Assembly (NCBI RefSeq): GCF_018613835.1
Contig: NZ_JAGGPM010000013.1
Span: forward strand, 62,001-126,000
Length of the DNA: 64,000 nucleotides
Origin: Arthrobacter sp. ISL-5
GTDB taxonomy: Bacteria > Actinomycetota > Actinomycetes > Actinomycetales > Micrococcaceae
Reading direction: 5' to 3'
Shown here: positions 24,257 to 34,841 of the stretch, piece by piece
Layout: each line of letters opens with the position of its first letter
How positions within the stretch are numbered: the first letter of the stretch is position 1
Position numbers and translations under genes: made by a program
The notes under the pieces: generated by a model
What the model was told of the DNA's origin: nothing
The model's input: the letters and a program-made list of their open reading frames with translations, nothing else
The model's database searches: none

Positions 24257-26092
24257 CTAGCGTCCGGACAACGCATCTGCGCGCTGGCTGGCAGCCTGGG
24301 CGGCTTCGGCATTGCCCAATCGCTGATGGATATTCGCGAGGATGCGCCAGGGCGTGTCCAAGCCGGGGTCCAGGGCTGCCGCGTACTGCAGGTCCGCTAC
24401 GGCCTCGGCGGGTCGCCCCAGGCCGAACTGGGCAACGCCCCGGTGCATATAGAGTCCGGTGGAATACGGGGCATCCCGGACCAGGTCGTCCAGCAGGTTT
24501 TTGGCCGCGCCCGGATCCCCGCTGTAGAGGTAACCGATGGCCAGCGCCGTCCCGGCCTCCTGCGAGCGCGGCGTCCGGTCCCGGGCCAGGCTTCCCCAAT
24601 CGACGGCGTAGCGCGCCGCCCCCTGGTCCCCCGCCGTCGCCGGGCCGGCAAACGCCTGGGCCGCGAGCAGCGCGGTATCGCTGTCCCACGGCCTGAGCTG
24701 CCGGGCCTGCTGAAACGCTTGCTCGGCAAGGTCAGCATCCCCCGCCGCGGCAGCCTGGGCTCCAGAGCCCATCGGCCATTCGGCAATGGTGGCCGGGACG
24801 GCAACGGTCAGGCCGGCCGCGACGAGAACCAGGCCAGCCGCCGTCGAAACCCGTGAACGGAAGACGGAGAACCCCACGCCCTCGCACCCCACCAGGCCGC
24901 CGCACAGGAAAGCCACCAGAGCCGTGGTGCCGATTGACGTGAAGTGCGTCAGCAGCGCCAGACCGTAGGCGGCCGCCGTCACCAGCACCACGGCAAGGTA
25001 CCGGCGGTCTGCACCGTGCCCGGCTTCCTTCATCCGCCGGACCACAGCCACCACGGCAACCGCACCGAGAACCAGGACCAACAGAAGCAGAGGAACTCCG
25101 CCAGAGGCCAGTGCCTGCAGGGGCCAGCTGTGCGGAGAATCGGCAGGGAAACTGTCGCCCACGGAGCGGGCCCACTCCTGGTTCAGATACGCCGGCAGCG
25201 CATCAACTAAGCCGCTCGGCCCAACGCCGAAGACCGGATCGGCGCCTATCAGGCCGAGGCTCCGGTCCCATAGCAGCCGGCGTCCGTCCACGGTTCCCGC
25301 GGACAGCAGCCGGTCACGGGCAGCGGGGACCAGCAGTACTCCGACGGCGACGCCCGCCACAGCGAGTGCGGCTCCCGCCGCGATTTTTGGCCGCGCCCAG
25401 GACCGGCCCCGCATCCACATGTAGGAGGCAAACAACGCCACGATCAGCAGCCCGGCCAGCGCAGCCCGGGAGCCCGAAAGGATCGCCACCCCGGCAGCGG
25501 CGAATAGGCCTGCCCGCCGCAGCCACATCTGCCATCCGCGCTCAGAACTACCGCCGGCGGACAACACTCCCGCGATGACGAAGCCCACCAGGCCCTGGTC
25601 CGTGGCATTCCCCAGCGTGGCGCCAGGCCGCACGTCAGCGGCCCCTCCCAGCGGCCGCAAACCCGCGCTTTCCAGGACTGCGATGGGCAGCAGAACCAAG
25701 GCGGCGGCGGCGAGCGACATGCTGAGAAGCTTGCGTCTCTGGCCGGCCGACGCACCGCCCAGGACCTTCGCGCCCACCGCGAACACGGCCACGTACACGC
25801 CAAGGGTCAACATTCCCTCGTAGCGCGGCCAGCGTCCGGCCATGCTGGCCAGCGGAGTATCGGACAAGAGCATGGCGACGGCGATCCACACCACGCAGGC
25901 GGCGGTCGCCGCCTGCACCGCCCAGGGAATCCGGGCCCGCAGCGGAGACAGCAGGCCGGCGAGGACGGCGATGATCACCACCACAAGCTTGATCCAGACG
26001 AACCTGAAAAGGCCTCCGGGCTGAAACACCAGGATTGACCCTGCCATCAGGATGATGCAGAGCGCGGGCAGCCGGGTAATCGCTTGCTTCAT
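24257..26092 (-). CDS. O-antigen ligase/polymerase-like membrane protein with TPR tail
   Basis: A 611-residue Wzy_C/O-antigen-ligase type glycan ligase or polymerase. About eleven membrane helices cover residues 8-430; the periplasm-side loop with GATLGNATDQGLVGF and SGSRAALAGLLIV and DPVFGVGPSGLVDALP carry family-like positions. From about residue 445 a soluble helical region with TPR repeats follows (DLAEQAFQQARQLRPWDSD; RPAEAVADLQYAAALDPG; NAEAAQAASQRADAL). It is divergent from the giant secreted repeat protein, so glycosylation of that protein or of cell-wall glycan is a possible link (inference). Confidence 0.82.
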   Translation of the reverse strand: MKQAITRLPALCIILMAGSILVFQPGGLFRFVWIKLVVVIIAVLAGLLSPLRARIPWAVQAATAACVVWIAVAMLLSDTPLASMAGRWPRYEGMLTLGVYVAVFAVGAKVLGGASAGQRRKLLSMSLAAAALVLLPIAVLESAGLRPLGGAADVRPGATLGNATDQGLVGFVIAGVLSAGGSSERGWQMWLRRAGLFAAAGVAILSGSRAALAGLLIVALFASYMWMRGRSWARPKIAAGAALAVAGVAVGVLLVPAARDRLLSAGTVDGRRLLWDRSLGLIGADPVFGVGPSGLVDALPAYLNQEWARSVGDSFPADSPHSWPLQALASGGVPLLLLVLVLGAVAVVAVVRRMKEAGHGADRRYLAVVLVTAAAYGLALLTHFTSIGTTALVAFLCGGLVGCEGVGFSVFRSRVSTAAGLVLVAAGLTVAVPATIAEWPMGSGAQAAAAGDADLAEQAFQQARQLRPWDSDTALLAAQAFAGPATAGDQGAARYAVDWGSLARDRTPRSQEAGTALAIGYLYSGDPGAAKNLLDDLVRDAPYSTGLYMHRGVAQFGLGRPAEAVADLQYAAALDPGLDTPWRILANIHQRLGNAEAAQAASQRADALSGR

Positions 26093-26235
26093 GCGCGGGT
26101 TGGTGACCTTTCAAGGGAGACTGCTCCAATATAACCGCCCCGCCCTGACACAGGACTATGTCAAGCCGACAAGAGGCACGGTTACTAACTCAATTGGACA
26201 TACGGCCGAAATTTCTGGAAAAAGTACTTTGAATG

Positions 26236-26248
26236 CCGTTTATAACGG
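26236..26248. promoter_or_regulatory. 13-bp palindrome in divergent promoter region
   Basis: CCGTT-TAT-AACGG, a perfect inverted repeat, lies 70 bp before the secreted repeat protein. It sits in an AT-richer divergent gap (26093-26317). Possible operator; no cognate regulator is identified. Confidence 0.35.
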
Positions 26249-26317
26249 TTACACTGAGGCGTTCTTTGACAATTAAATGATGCGGCCCAGCTGCTGCATG
26301 ACCCATGGGGGGTAAAA

Positions 26318-29300
26318 ATGCTCGCTTTGAGCAGGCGATTCCGTTTCCGAATCGTCGTTTTATTATCGGTTCTGTCAGCGCTGGTACTGCTCGGCATAAC
26401 GCCGGCCAACGCAGCAGACTTGTCGAATGCTTCGATCAGCGGAAAGGTGACGGCCCCTGCAGGCGTCGATCTCACCTCCGTCGGAATTACGGTCCACACC
26501 GCTGAGGCGTATTCCTACACTGGCTGGGGGGAGGTCGCCGCAGACGGCAGCTACACGGTCAGCGGCCTTCCGGCAGGTTCCTACAAGGTCCAATTCGGTG
26601 GTTCCAGCTCCGGTGCACTGAACCAGTGGTACTCGGGCGCATCGTCCTTTGACTCGGCCACACCCGTCACCCTTACGGCCGGCCAAAGCCTGGCCGGCAT
26701 CGACGCAGCCCTCATCAAGGGCGCTTCCATCAGCGGGCACGTCACGGTCCCCGCAGGCATCGATCCCAGCTCAGTCGGCGTCTGGATCACCAGCACTGCC
26801 TATGGCCCCGACTGGTATTCCGGTTACGGGCAGGTTGGCCAGGACGGCGGCTACACCGTTCACGGAGTGCCTGCCGGCAGCTACAAAATCCAGTTCTCCG
26901 GAGGCAACTCGGGCGTCATCACCCAGTGGCATTCGGGAGCGTCGTCCTCCCAGACCGCTACGCCAGTAACGCTCACGGCAGGTCAGGATCTTGGCGGAAT
27001 CAACGCGACCCTCGTCATGGGCGCCTCCATCAGCGGCAAAGTCACCGTTCCTGCCGGCGTGGATCCCGGTTCCTTGCAGGCCGACGTCCTCTCGGCTAAC
27101 GGAAGCTACGGGGGATCTACCCAACTCGGCGCCGACGGCACGTACAAAGTCAACGGCCTTGCGGCAGGCAGCTACAAAGTCCGGTTCTCCGGGTACAACA
27201 GCGGCACCCTGCAGCAGTGGTACGCGGGCGCCTCGTCCGAAGCCACGGCCACGCCCGTGACGCTCGCCGCGGGCGAGGACCGTACCGGGATCGACGCGAC
27301 CCTGGTCTTGGGCGCGTCTGTCAGCGGAACTGTTACCGTCCCCGCCGGGGTGAATCTTGGCTCCATTCAGGCCACGGTCTACCAGGCCGGCGGAACGAAC
27401 CCCCACTACGTGGCTTCATCCTCGGTCAACGACGACGGCACTTACAAGGTGGCCGGTCTCCCGTCAGGCAGCTACAAAGTGCAGTTCGCCGGGTACAACA
27501 CCGGCGCACTGGTGCAGTGGTATGCCGGCGCCTCATCCTTTGATGCCGCAACACCGGTCGCCCTGACCGAAGGCCAGGATCATGGCGGCGTCAACGCCAC
27601 CCTGATCAAGGGCGCGTCAGTATCCGGCAAGGTCACCGCTCCGGCCGGCGTCAATCTGTCCGCGGTGCAGGCTTATCTCTATACGTCGGACAGCTACTCC
27701 TACGCGGGCTCTGCCGACGTCAGAGCGGACGGCTCCTACAAGTTTGCCGGCTTAGCGGCCGGGTCCTACAAGGTGCAGTTCAGCGCAGGAAGCTCGGGGT
27801 CACTTGATCAGTGGTACGGCGGCCTGTCGTTCACCGAGGCCACGCCCGTCCCCGTAGCGGACAGCCAGGATCTGACTCTGAGTGACACGCCTCTCGCCAA
27901 GGGCGCGTCCATCAGCGGCAAGGTCACGGCTCCTGCCGGCGTCGAGCTCTCCGCGGTGACGGCGTCCGTTTACAACGCTGACAACTTCCGGTCATACGCC
28001 GTGAACGCCCAGGTGCAGTCCGACGGCACGTACAAGGTGACCGGCCTCCGCGCCGGAAACTACAAAGTTCAATTCGCGGGCTATAACACCGGCGCGCTGA
28101 ACCAGTGGTACGCGAACGCCACCACCATGGACTCGGCAACCACACTGCCTCTCACCGCAGGCCAGGACCTCACAGGCATCAACGCGACTTTGATCAAGGG
28201 CGCGTCCATCGCGGGCAAAATCACGGCTCCCGCCGGCGTCGACCTGACGATGGTCAACGTGTCCGCCACCGGAGAGGGAAGCGCCAACGGCTCGTATGGG
28301 CAGGTGAACGCCGACGGCACCTTCGCGGTCAAGGGACTTCCGGCGGGAACCTACAAGGTCAGTTTTTCCAACTACAACTCGGGCGCCCTGGACGAGTGGT
28401 ACAACAACGTCCTGACCGCGGCGGAGGCCACTCCGATCACGCTCACGGCAGGCCAGGACCGCACGGCCGTTGATGCCACTCTTGCCAAGGGTGCCAGCAT
28501 CAGCGGCAAGGTCACGCTGCCGGCAGCCGAATACTCCCCGAACGTCTTCGTCACTGCTTTCAGGGCAAGCGACAACACCATGGCCGGCTCCGCCAACTCG
28601 AATTTCGACGGCACTTACTCAATCCGCGGCCTGACGCCGGGCAGCTACAAAATCTCCTTCGGCTCCTACGGCACCGGAGCGCTGCCGCAGTGGTACAAGA
28701 ACGCTTCGTCCATGGAAACTGCCACCACGGTGCCGGTCACCGAGGGCCAGGACCTGACCGCCATTGACGCAACCCTGATCAAGGGCGGCACCATCAGCGG
28801 CAAGATCACGGCCCCCGCAGGGACCAACCTCGCTGCATCGCAGGTCGTCGCGACGAAGAACGGGGTCAGCAATCCGGCCCCCGTGTACGGCTCCGTGAAT
28901 TCCGACGGAACGTACTCCGTGATCGGGCTGGAGGGAGGCACGTACACGGTGCGGTTCTCCGGCGGCCAAAGCGGCGCCACGGATACCTGGCACGGCGGAG
29001 CAACGGCAGCGAGCGCCACCCCCGTGACAGTGGCGGTCTCGCAGACCGTGACGGGCGTGGACATGACCGTGATTACCGGAGCGTCCATCAAGGGAAAGAT
29101 CGCCGGCACCAGCACCACCTACGGATACCCCGTCTCCGTGCTTGATGCCGCGGGCAAGAGTGTCAAGGAAGGTTTCTCGGACGCCGCCGGAAACTACAGT
29201 GTGGTGGGGCTTGCCGAAGGCTCCTACAAGGTAGCTTTCAACCGCTCCAGCGGCTATGCGCAGGAAGAAGCGCAGTTCTACCAGAACAAGCCCGAGTCCG

Positions 29301-31027
29301 CCGGTGCAGGCCAGGCGCAGTCGCTCCCGGTGACGGCAGGCCAGCAGGTACAGAACATTGACGCGACCCTGGCCACCGGTGGATCCCTCACCGGCACCGT
29401 GCTGAACAAAGACGGAAAGCCCTTCGCGGATGCATTCGTCCACGCTTACACCCCCGATGGTTCGCTCGTGACCCGCGCCAGTTTCACTGACGCGGCCGGA
29501 AAGTACACCATCAATGGCCTGACGTCAGGAAAGTACACGCTGCGGGTCATCGGCGGCCCGATTGCCGGGGACCTCTACTCGGGCAACGCCGCCACGGAAG
29601 CCGCGGCTACACCCGTGACGGTTGCCAGCGGCAGCGCCACCACGCACGATCTGTCGTACGCCACGGAACCCCTGACCGCACCGGTGCCCACCATCACGGG
29701 AACCGCCAAGGCGGGCTCGACCCTGACGGCGGTCCCGGGCACGTGGGGGCCGGGGCAGGTCGCGCTTTCCTATCAGTGGAAGTCCAACGGGACAGCCGTT
29801 GGACTCGCCATCGCCGGAGCCACCGCCAGCACGTACAAACTGACGGCGGCCGACGTCGGCAAGACCATAACCGTCACCGTGACGGGCACCAAGGCGGGCT
29901 ACACGACGACGGCTAAGACGTCAGTGCGCACCGGCACGGTCATGGCCCTCAACCCTGTGCTCAGCGCACCGGTGCCCGCCATTACGGGCACGGCGAAGGT
30001 CGGCTACACGCTGACCGCGGCACCGGGCACCTGGGGACCGGTGCCGGTGGCGCTGGCGTACCAGTGGAAGGCAAACGGCATCGCCATCACCGGCGCCACC
30101 GCGAGCACCTACAAGCCTGCCTCCACGGTGGTGGGAAAGACGCTGACCGTCACGGTCACCGGAACAAAGGCGGGCTACACCACCGCGGCCAAGACCAGCG
30201 CGGCAACGGTCAAGGTCGCCGCCGGCACGCTCTCCGCGCCAGTACCCGTGATCACGGGCGCGGTGAAGGTCGGCTCCACGCTGACCGCAGCAGGCACGTG
30301 GGGCCCGTCACCGGTCACGCTGACGTACCAGTGGAAGGCCAACGGCATCGCCATCACCGGCGCCACCGCCAGCACGTACAGGCCGGCAGCAACCATGCTG
30401 GGCAAAACCCTTACCGTCACTGTCACGGGGTCAAAGGCCGGCTACATCGCGGTCGCCAAGACCAGCGCGGCAACGGCCAGGGTCGCAGCGGGAACTTTGA
30501 CCGCACCGGTACCGGGCATCGCCGGCACCGCCAAGGTGGGCTACACGCTGACGGCAACTGGCGCTTGGGGGCCGGCACCGGTCGCCCTGAGGTACCAGTG
30601 GAAGGCAAACGGCATCGCCATCACCGGCGCCACCGCCAGCACGTACAGGCCGGTGTCGACGGTGGTGGGCAAAACCCTGACCGTCACCGTCACCGGAGCC
30701 AAGACTGGGTACACCACCGTAGCCAAGACCAGCGCAGCAACGCTCAGGGTGGCAGCGGGCACTCTGACGGCGCCGGCACCGAGGATCACCGGCACGGTCA
30801 GGGTGGGCTACACCCTGACCGCCGTTCCTGGCACCTGGGGACCGGCACCCGTCACGCTGACCTACCAGTGGAAGGCAAACGGCATCGCCATCACCGGCGC
30901 CACCGCCAGCACCTACAAGCCGGTCGCCGCGGTGCGAGGAAAGATCCTGACGGTCACGGTCACGGGTCGGAAGGCGGGCTACACCGCCGTCGCCAGGACG
31001 TCGGCGGCTACTGTCAAGGTGGTCTAG
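26318..31027 (+). CDS. Giant secreted repeat protein (11 CNA-B-like + 5 Ig-like repeats)
   Basis: A 1569-residue exported protein. The signal peptide (FRIVVLLSVLSALVLLGITPANA) is followed by eleven tandem repeats of about 98 residues (nt 26430-29670), each opening ASISGKVTAPAGV and containing YKVxGLPAGSYKVQFxGY, QWYAGASS, ATPVTLTAGQDL; these match carboxypeptidase-regulatory/CNA-B-like beta sandwiches. Five C-terminal repeats of about 88 residues (LTAPVPTITGTAKVG, YQWKANGIAITGATASTY, LTVTVTGTKAGY) are bacterial Ig-like. No LPxTG, membrane anchor or enzyme domain is present, so it is released or held non-covalently. An adhesin or matrix role is likely. The start has GGGGGGT upstream. Confidence 0.87.
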   Translation: MLALSRRFRFRIVVLLSVLSALVLLGITPANAADLSNASISGKVTAPAGVDLTSVGITVHTAEAYSYTGWGEVAADGSYTVSGLPAGSYKVQFGGSSSGALNQWYSGASSFDSATPVTLTAGQSLAGIDAALIKGASISGHVTVPAGIDPSSVGVWITSTAYGPDWYSGYGQVGQDGGYTVHGVPAGSYKIQFSGGNSGVITQWHSGASSSQTATPVTLTAGQDLGGINATLVMGASISGKVTVPAGVDPGSLQADVLSANGSYGGSTQLGADGTYKVNGLAAGSYKVRFSGYNSGTLQQWYAGASSEATATPVTLAAGEDRTGIDATLVLGASVSGTVTVPAGVNLGSIQATVYQAGGTNPHYVASSSVNDDGTYKVAGLPSGSYKVQFAGYNTGALVQWYAGASSFDAATPVALTEGQDHGGVNATLIKGASVSGKVTAPAGVNLSAVQAYLYTSDSYSYAGSADVRADGSYKFAGLAAGSYKVQFSAGSSGSLDQWYGGLSFTEATPVPVADSQDLTLSDTPLAKGASISGKVTAPAGVELSAVTASVYNADNFRSYAVNAQVQSDGTYKVTGLRAGNYKVQFAGYNTGALNQWYANATTMDSATTLPLTAGQDLTGINATLIKGASIAGKITAPAGVDLTMVNVSATGEGSANGSYGQVNADGTFAVKGLPAGTYKVSFSNYNSGALDEWYNNVLTAAEATPITLTAGQDRTAVDATLAKGASISGKVTLPAAEYSPNVFVTAFRASDNTMAGSANSNFDGTYSIRGLTPGSYKISFGSYGTGALPQWYKNASSMETATTVPVTEGQDLTAIDATLIKGGTISGKITAPAGTNLAASQVVATKNGVSNPAPVYGSVNSDGTYSVIGLEGGTYTVRFSGGQSGATDTWHGGATAASATPVTVAVSQTVTGVDMTVITGASIKGKIAGTSTTYGYPVSVLDAAGKSVKEGFSDAAGNYSVVGLAEGSYKVAFNRSSGYAQEEAQFYQNKPESAGAGQAQSLPVTAGQQVQNIDATLATGGSLTGTVLNKDGKPFADAFVHAYTPDGSLVTRASFTDAAGKYTINGLTSGKYTLRVIGGPIAGDLYSGNAATEAAATPVTVASGSATTHDLSYATEPLTAPVPTITGTAKAGSTLTAVPGTWGPGQVALSYQWKSNGTAVGLAIAGATASTYKLTAADVGKTITVTVTGTKAGYTTTAKTSVRTGTVMALNPVLSAPVPAITGTAKVGYTLTAAPGTWGPVPVALAYQWKANGIAITGATASTYKPASTVVGKTLTVTVTGTKAGYTTAAKTSAATVKVAAGTLSAPVPVITGAVKVGSTLTAAGTWGPSPVTLTYQWKANGIAITGATASTYRPAATMLGKTLTVTVTGSKAGYIAVAKTSAATARVAAGTLTAPVPGIAGTAKVGYTLTATGAWGPAPVALRYQWKANGIAITGATASTYRPVSTVVGKTLTVTVTGAKTGYTTVAKTSAATLRVAAGTLTAPAPRITGTVRVGYTLTAVPGTWGPAPVTLTYQWKANGIAITGATASTYKPVAAVRGKILTVTVTGRKAGYTAVARTSAATVKVV
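29680..31024. repeat. Tandem coding repeats (Ig-like units, about 265 bp)
   Basis: Five units encode the C-terminal Ig-like repeats. The last four are close at DNA level: GGCATCGCCATCACCGGCGC recurs at about 30076, 30345, 30612 and 30882. Such DNA identity favours unit gain and loss by recombination and may complicate assembly. Confidence 0.85.
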
Positions 31028-31055
31028 CAGTCACCGGTAAGCACTAACTGACGAA

Positions 31056-31087
31056 GCCCCGTCCAGATGATTGATTCTGGGCGGGGC
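31056..31087 (+). terminator. Terminator-like hairpin after the repeat protein
   Basis: Stem GCCCCGTCCAGA / TCTGGGCGGGGC with one G-T pair and an 8-base loop, 29 bp after the stop. Only a weak T content follows (CTCGTG), so it may be a rho-aided stop. It also lies behind the converging ppsA gene. Confidence 0.6.
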
Positions 31088-31149
31088 CTCGTGCATCCGC
31101 CGTAACAACCGAGTGAGTCTTAACGCTGCTCCTCCATCGGCCGAAACTG

Positions 31150-33546
31150 CTAGGCGCCGACCCCTGCTTCGAGGGCAGCGCCGGCGAGCCGGAGCCAAGT
31201 ATCCACCACGGTGTCGGGGTTCAAGGAGACGGAATCGATACCTTCCTCGACCAGCCACTCGGCGAAGTCCGTGTGGTCGCTGGGGCCCTGGCCGCAGATG
31301 CCGACATATTTGCCGCGCTCTTTGCAGGCCTTGATGGCCATGCTCAGGAGCTTCTTGACGGCGGGGTCGCGTTCATCGAAGCCGCCCGAGACAATCGCGG
31401 AGTCCCGGTCCAAGCCCAGGGCCAGCTGGGTCATGTCATTGGAGCCGATGGAGAATCCGTCGAAGTAGTCCAGGAACTCGTCGGCGAGCAGGGCATTGGA
31501 CGGAATTTCACACATCATGATCACCTCCAGGCCGTTCTCGCCGCGGGTGAGGCCGTTCTCGGCCAGCAGCTCGATGACGCCGCGGGCCTCGTCCAGGGTC
31601 CGCACGAACGGGATCATCAGCTTGACGTTGGTCAGCCCCATCTCGTTGCGGACGAAGGACAGGGCCTCGCACTCGAGGTCGAAGCAGTCCCGGAAGGACG
31701 GTTCCAGGTACCGTGAGGCGCCGCGGAAGCCGATCATCGGGTTCTCTTCGTGCGGCTCGTAGGCGGGTCCGCCGATCAGGTTGGCGTACTCGTTGGACTT
31801 GAAGTCGGACATGCGCACAATCACGGGTTCCGGCGCGAAGGCCGCCGCGATGGTGGACACGCCTTCGGCCAGGCGCTTGATGTAGTAGTCGCGCGGGCCG
31901 TCGTACGCGGCGATCCGCTCACGGATTTCCGCGGCGACGTCCGCCGGCTGCTCGTTCAGGTTCAGCAGTGCCTTGGGGTGGATGCCGATCTGGCGGTTGA
32001 TGATGAATTCGAGCCGGGCCAGGCCCACTCCGTGGTTGGGAAGCTGCGCGAACGTAAACGCCTGTTCCGGGGTGCCGACATTCATCATGACCTTGACGGG
32101 GGCCTCGGGCAGCTGGGTGATCTCGGCTTCCTCGACACTGAAGTCCAGGAGCCCTTCGTAGATCAAGCCGGTCTCACCGTCGGCGCAGGAGACGGTGACT
32201 TCGAGGCCGTCGGAGAGGGCGTCCGTGGCGACTCCGGTGCCGACGACGGCGGGAATTCCCAGTTCCCGGGCAATGATAGCCGCGTGGCACGTGCGCCCGC
32301 CGCGGTTGGTCACGATCGCGGAGGCACGTTTCATGATCGGTTCCCAGTCCGGGTCGGTCATGTCTGCGACGAGGACATCGCCAGTCTTGAAGGCGGCCAT
32401 CTGGTCGATCGCGGTGAGGATGCGTACGCTGCCGGCGCCGATGCGCTGGCCGATGGCGCGGCCTTCGACCAGCACCCGGCCGGTCCCGTTGAGGCGGAAA
32501 CGGCTCAGGCTGCCGGAGGCCCGGCGGGACTGCACGGTCTCCGGGCGTGCCTGCAGGATGTACAGGCCGCCGTCGACCCCGTCCTTGCCCCATTCGATGT
32601 CCATCGGGCGGCCATAGTGGTTCTCGATGGCGACGGCGTGCCGGGCGAGCTGCTCAACGTCGTCGTCGCTGAGGCTGAAGCGGTTCCGCAACGAGGCCTC
32701 GACCGGTACGAAGTCGATGGTACGGCCGACCTCGCGGCTGCTCGTGTAAGTCATCTGGAGGGCCTTCTCGCCCAGTCCGCGCTTGAGGATGGCGGGGCGG
32801 CCAGCCTGCAGCGCGGGTTTGTACACGTAGAATTCGTCGGGGTTCACGGCGCCCTGGACGACGGCCTCGCCGAGGCCGTAGGAGGACGTGACGAATACGG
32901 CGTCCTGGAACCCTGACTCCGTGTCCATGGTGAACATGACACCGGAGGCGCCGACGTCGGAGCGCACCATCCGCTGGATGCCGGCAGAGAGCGCCACCTC
33001 GGCGTGTTCGAACTTGTGGTGCACGCGATAGGCGATGGCCCGGTCGTTGTAGAGAGACGCGAACACGTCCTTGATGGCGAGCAGGATGTTCTCGATGCCG
33101 CGGACGTTCAGGAAGGTTTCCTGCTGCCCGGCGAAGGAGGCGTCGGGAAGGTCTTCGGCCGTTGCGCTAGACCGGACGGCCCAGGAGAGGTCCTCGGAGC
33201 CCCCGTGCTTGTCCACCAGTTGCTGGTAGGAGTTCCGGATCTGCGTTTCGAAGTCCGGCAGGAAGGGGGTCTCGCGCATAAGGGTCCGGATTTCCTGGCC
33301 AGCCGCGGCGAGGGCTGTCACGTCGTCGGTGTCCAGTCCGACCAGGCGGTCGGCGATCTTCTGGTCCAGGCCGGAGTCTGTAAGGAAGGTGCGGTAGGCG
33401 TCGGCCGTCGTGGCGAAGCCGTCCGGGACCTGGACGCCGGCAGAGGTCAGGTTCTGCACCATCTCACCGAGGGAGGCGTTTTTCCCGCCCACCCGGTCCA
33501 GGTCCTTGAGTCCGAGTTCCGAGAACCACAGGATGTCTGTCGTCAT
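31150..33546 (-). CDS. ppsA: Phosphoenolpyruvate synthase
   Basis: Makes PEP from pyruvate and ATP (pyruvate, water dikinase) for gluconeogenesis. The 798-residue length fits the family. The N-terminal ATP-grasp domain begins [19 protein letters not shown] and includes [20 protein letters not shown]. The phospho-His swivel domain has [24 protein letters not shown] with the catalytic His. The C-terminal PEP/pyruvate barrel has [33 protein letters not shown] and [14 protein letters not shown] with the active-site Cys. The start is ATG 33546, with AAAGGAG nine bases upstream. The regulatory gene lies directly upstream in the same direction. Confidence 0.95.
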   Translation of the reverse strand: MTTDILWFSELGLKDLDRVGGKNASLGEMVQNLTSAGVQVPDGFATTADAYRTFLTDSGLDQKIADRLVGLDTDDVTALAAAGQEIRTLMRETPFLPDFETQIRNSYQQLVDKHGGSEDLSWAVRSSATAEDLPDASFAGQQETFLNVRGIENILLAIKDVFASLYNDRAIAYRVHHKFEHAEVALSAGIQRMVRSDVGASGVMFTMDTESGFQDAVFVTSSYGLGEAVVQGAVNPDEFYVYKPALQAGRPAILKRGLGEKALQMTYTSSREVGRTIDFVPVEASLRNRFSLSDDDVEQLARHAVAIENHYGRPMDIEWGKDGVDGGLYILQARPETVQSRRASGSLSRFRLNGTGRVLVEGRAIGQRIGAGSVRILTAIDQMAAFKTGDVLVADMTDPDWEPIMKRASAIVTNRGGRTCHAAIIARELGIPAVVGTGVATDALSDGLEVTVSCADGETGLIYEGLLDFSVEEAEITQLPEAPVKVMMNVGTPEQAFTFAQLPNHGVGLARLEFIINRQIGIHPKALLNLNEQPADVAAEIRERIAAYDGPRDYYIKRLAEGVSTIAAAFAPEPVIVRMSDFKSNEYANLIGGPAYEPHEENPMIGFRGASRYLEPSFRDCFDLECEALSFVRNEMGLTNVKLMIPFVRTLDEARGVIELLAENGLTRGENGLEVIMMCEIPSNALLADEFLDYFDGFSIGSNDMTQLALGLDRDSAIVSGGFDERDPAVKKLLSMAIKACKERGKYVGICGQGPSDHTDFAEWLVEEGIDSVSLNPDTVVDTWLRLAGAALEAGVGA

Positions 33547-33696
33547 AGTTGCTGCTCCTTTGCAGATGATGGCATGCAGATGTGCCGCCCCGCTCGCGGC
33601 GATGGCCGGTTGGTGGGCGCGAATCCTGTCCACAGTGTCAGGTCTCGAGCGCTCTTTCCACATGATGTGCGCCACACCGGGCTTGTGAAACTTTTC

Positions 33697-34515
33697 CTAA
33701 TGTTTGAGGTTCATGCGCTGCAGGATGGTGGCCGCCATTTCCTCCACGGACACCGTGGCTGAATTCAGGTACGGAATCCGGTGGGATACGTACAGCTGCT
33801 CGGCGCTGCGCAGCTCGAAGCCGCACTGCCGCAGCGACGCGTAGGGTGAGCCGCGGCGCCGTTCGGTGCGGATCTGGCTCAGGCGCAGGGGGTTGGAGGA
33901 GAGGCCGAAACATTTCTCAACGAAAGGCCGCAGCGGCTTGGGTAGCCCCTCCCGCTGAAAGTCCTCGTCCACCAGCGGGAAGTTCGCGGCGAAGATTCCG
34001 TGTTGCAGCGCCAGGTACATGGTGGTGGGTGTCTTTCCGCAGCGGGACGGCGCCACCAGGATGACCTGCGCCTTTTCCAGCGCGCGCAGGCTCTGGCCGT
34101 CGTCGTGTTCCATGGCGTACTCGACGGCGGCCATCCGGGATCGATACCGCTCCGCATTGCCCAGGCCGTGCGCCCGCCCCGGTTCTCCGCTCGCCGGGGT
34201 GCCGAGGGCGTGCTCCAGCTGTCCGACATGCGTCCCGATGAGGTCCACGATGATTCCGTTGCACGTCGCCAGGGTCTGCCGGACATCGCTGCTGACAGCG
34301 GTGGAAAAGACAATCGGCCGCAGGCCGGTGGCGGCCAGTTTGTCGATGGAGCCGACCACCGTCCTGGCCTGTTCGACGGTCGTGATGAAGGGGACCGTGA
34401 TGCGGTCAAAGTTATTAGCGGGGAACTGCGTCAACAAGGTGTTGCCGAGCGTTTCCGCTGTGATGCCGGTGCTGTCCGAAAGGAAGTAGACGGGCCGAAG
34501 ATCGTCATTGGTCAT
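33697..34515 (-). CDS. ppsR: PEP synthase regulatory protein (PSRP, DUF299)
   Basis: Bifunctional ADP-dependent kinase and Pi-dependent phosphorylase that switches PEP synthase off and on by modifying the Thr near its catalytic His. The 272-residue protein begins VYFLSDSTGITAETLGNTLL, the family N-terminal signature. The P-loop-like VAPSRCGKTPTTMYLALQHG is complete, and the C-terminal half has QIRTERRRGSPYAS. The start ATG at 34515 has GGAG ten bases upstream. It is 150 bp upstream of ppsA on the same strand, which settles the target as PEP synthase, not PPDK. Confidence 0.92.
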   Translation of the reverse strand: MTNDDLRPVYFLSDSTGITAETLGNTLLTQFPANNFDRITVPFITTVEQARTVVGSIDKLAATGLRPIVFSTAVSSDVRQTLATCNGIIVDLIGTHVGQLEHALGTPASGEPGRAHGLGNAERYRSRMAAVEYAMEHDDGQSLRALEKAQVILVAPSRCGKTPTTMYLALQHGIFAANFPLVDEDFQREGLPKPLRPFVEKCFGLSSNPLRLSQIRTERRRGSPYASLRQCGFELRSAEQLYVSHRIPYLNSATVSVEEMAATILQRMNLKH

Positions 34516-34743
34516 GAACGAATTCTCCACTAGCTCAACTGCTCGCGTACAACGCCACCAACTCATGGTCTGGAGAGGATTCGGATAACGGACATCATGG
34601 GTCCGATAAGTCCGGTAGCAGTCCCACTTGCCGCATCAGGAAACGAACTCCAGCGAGAGCAGGACTCCGAGGACTTTGGCACCGAGGTCAACGTTGAGGA
34701 TGCCACCCGTTGCGTCCCGGAAATTTCCCGTAGTGCCCCGGAA

Positions 34744-34790
34744 CTGACCGGAGTATCCTGTGTCGAGTCCGGACAGTGCCGTCCGGTCAG
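34744..34790. promoter_or_regulatory. Inverted repeat before the P450 gene
   Basis: CTGACCGGA (34744-34752) and TCCGGTCAG (34782-34790) are perfect 9-bp arms. Inside lies a second stem, CCGGAC-AGTGCC-GTCCGG. It is 50-100 bp upstream of the P450 start, in the divergent gap with ppsR. It could be an operator or a leader hairpin controlling the P450. Confidence 0.45.
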
Positions 34791-34841
34791 GCAGCAATTA
34801 GAGCTCACTGAGCGTCGATTGAGAATCGCCTAGGAGGGGCC

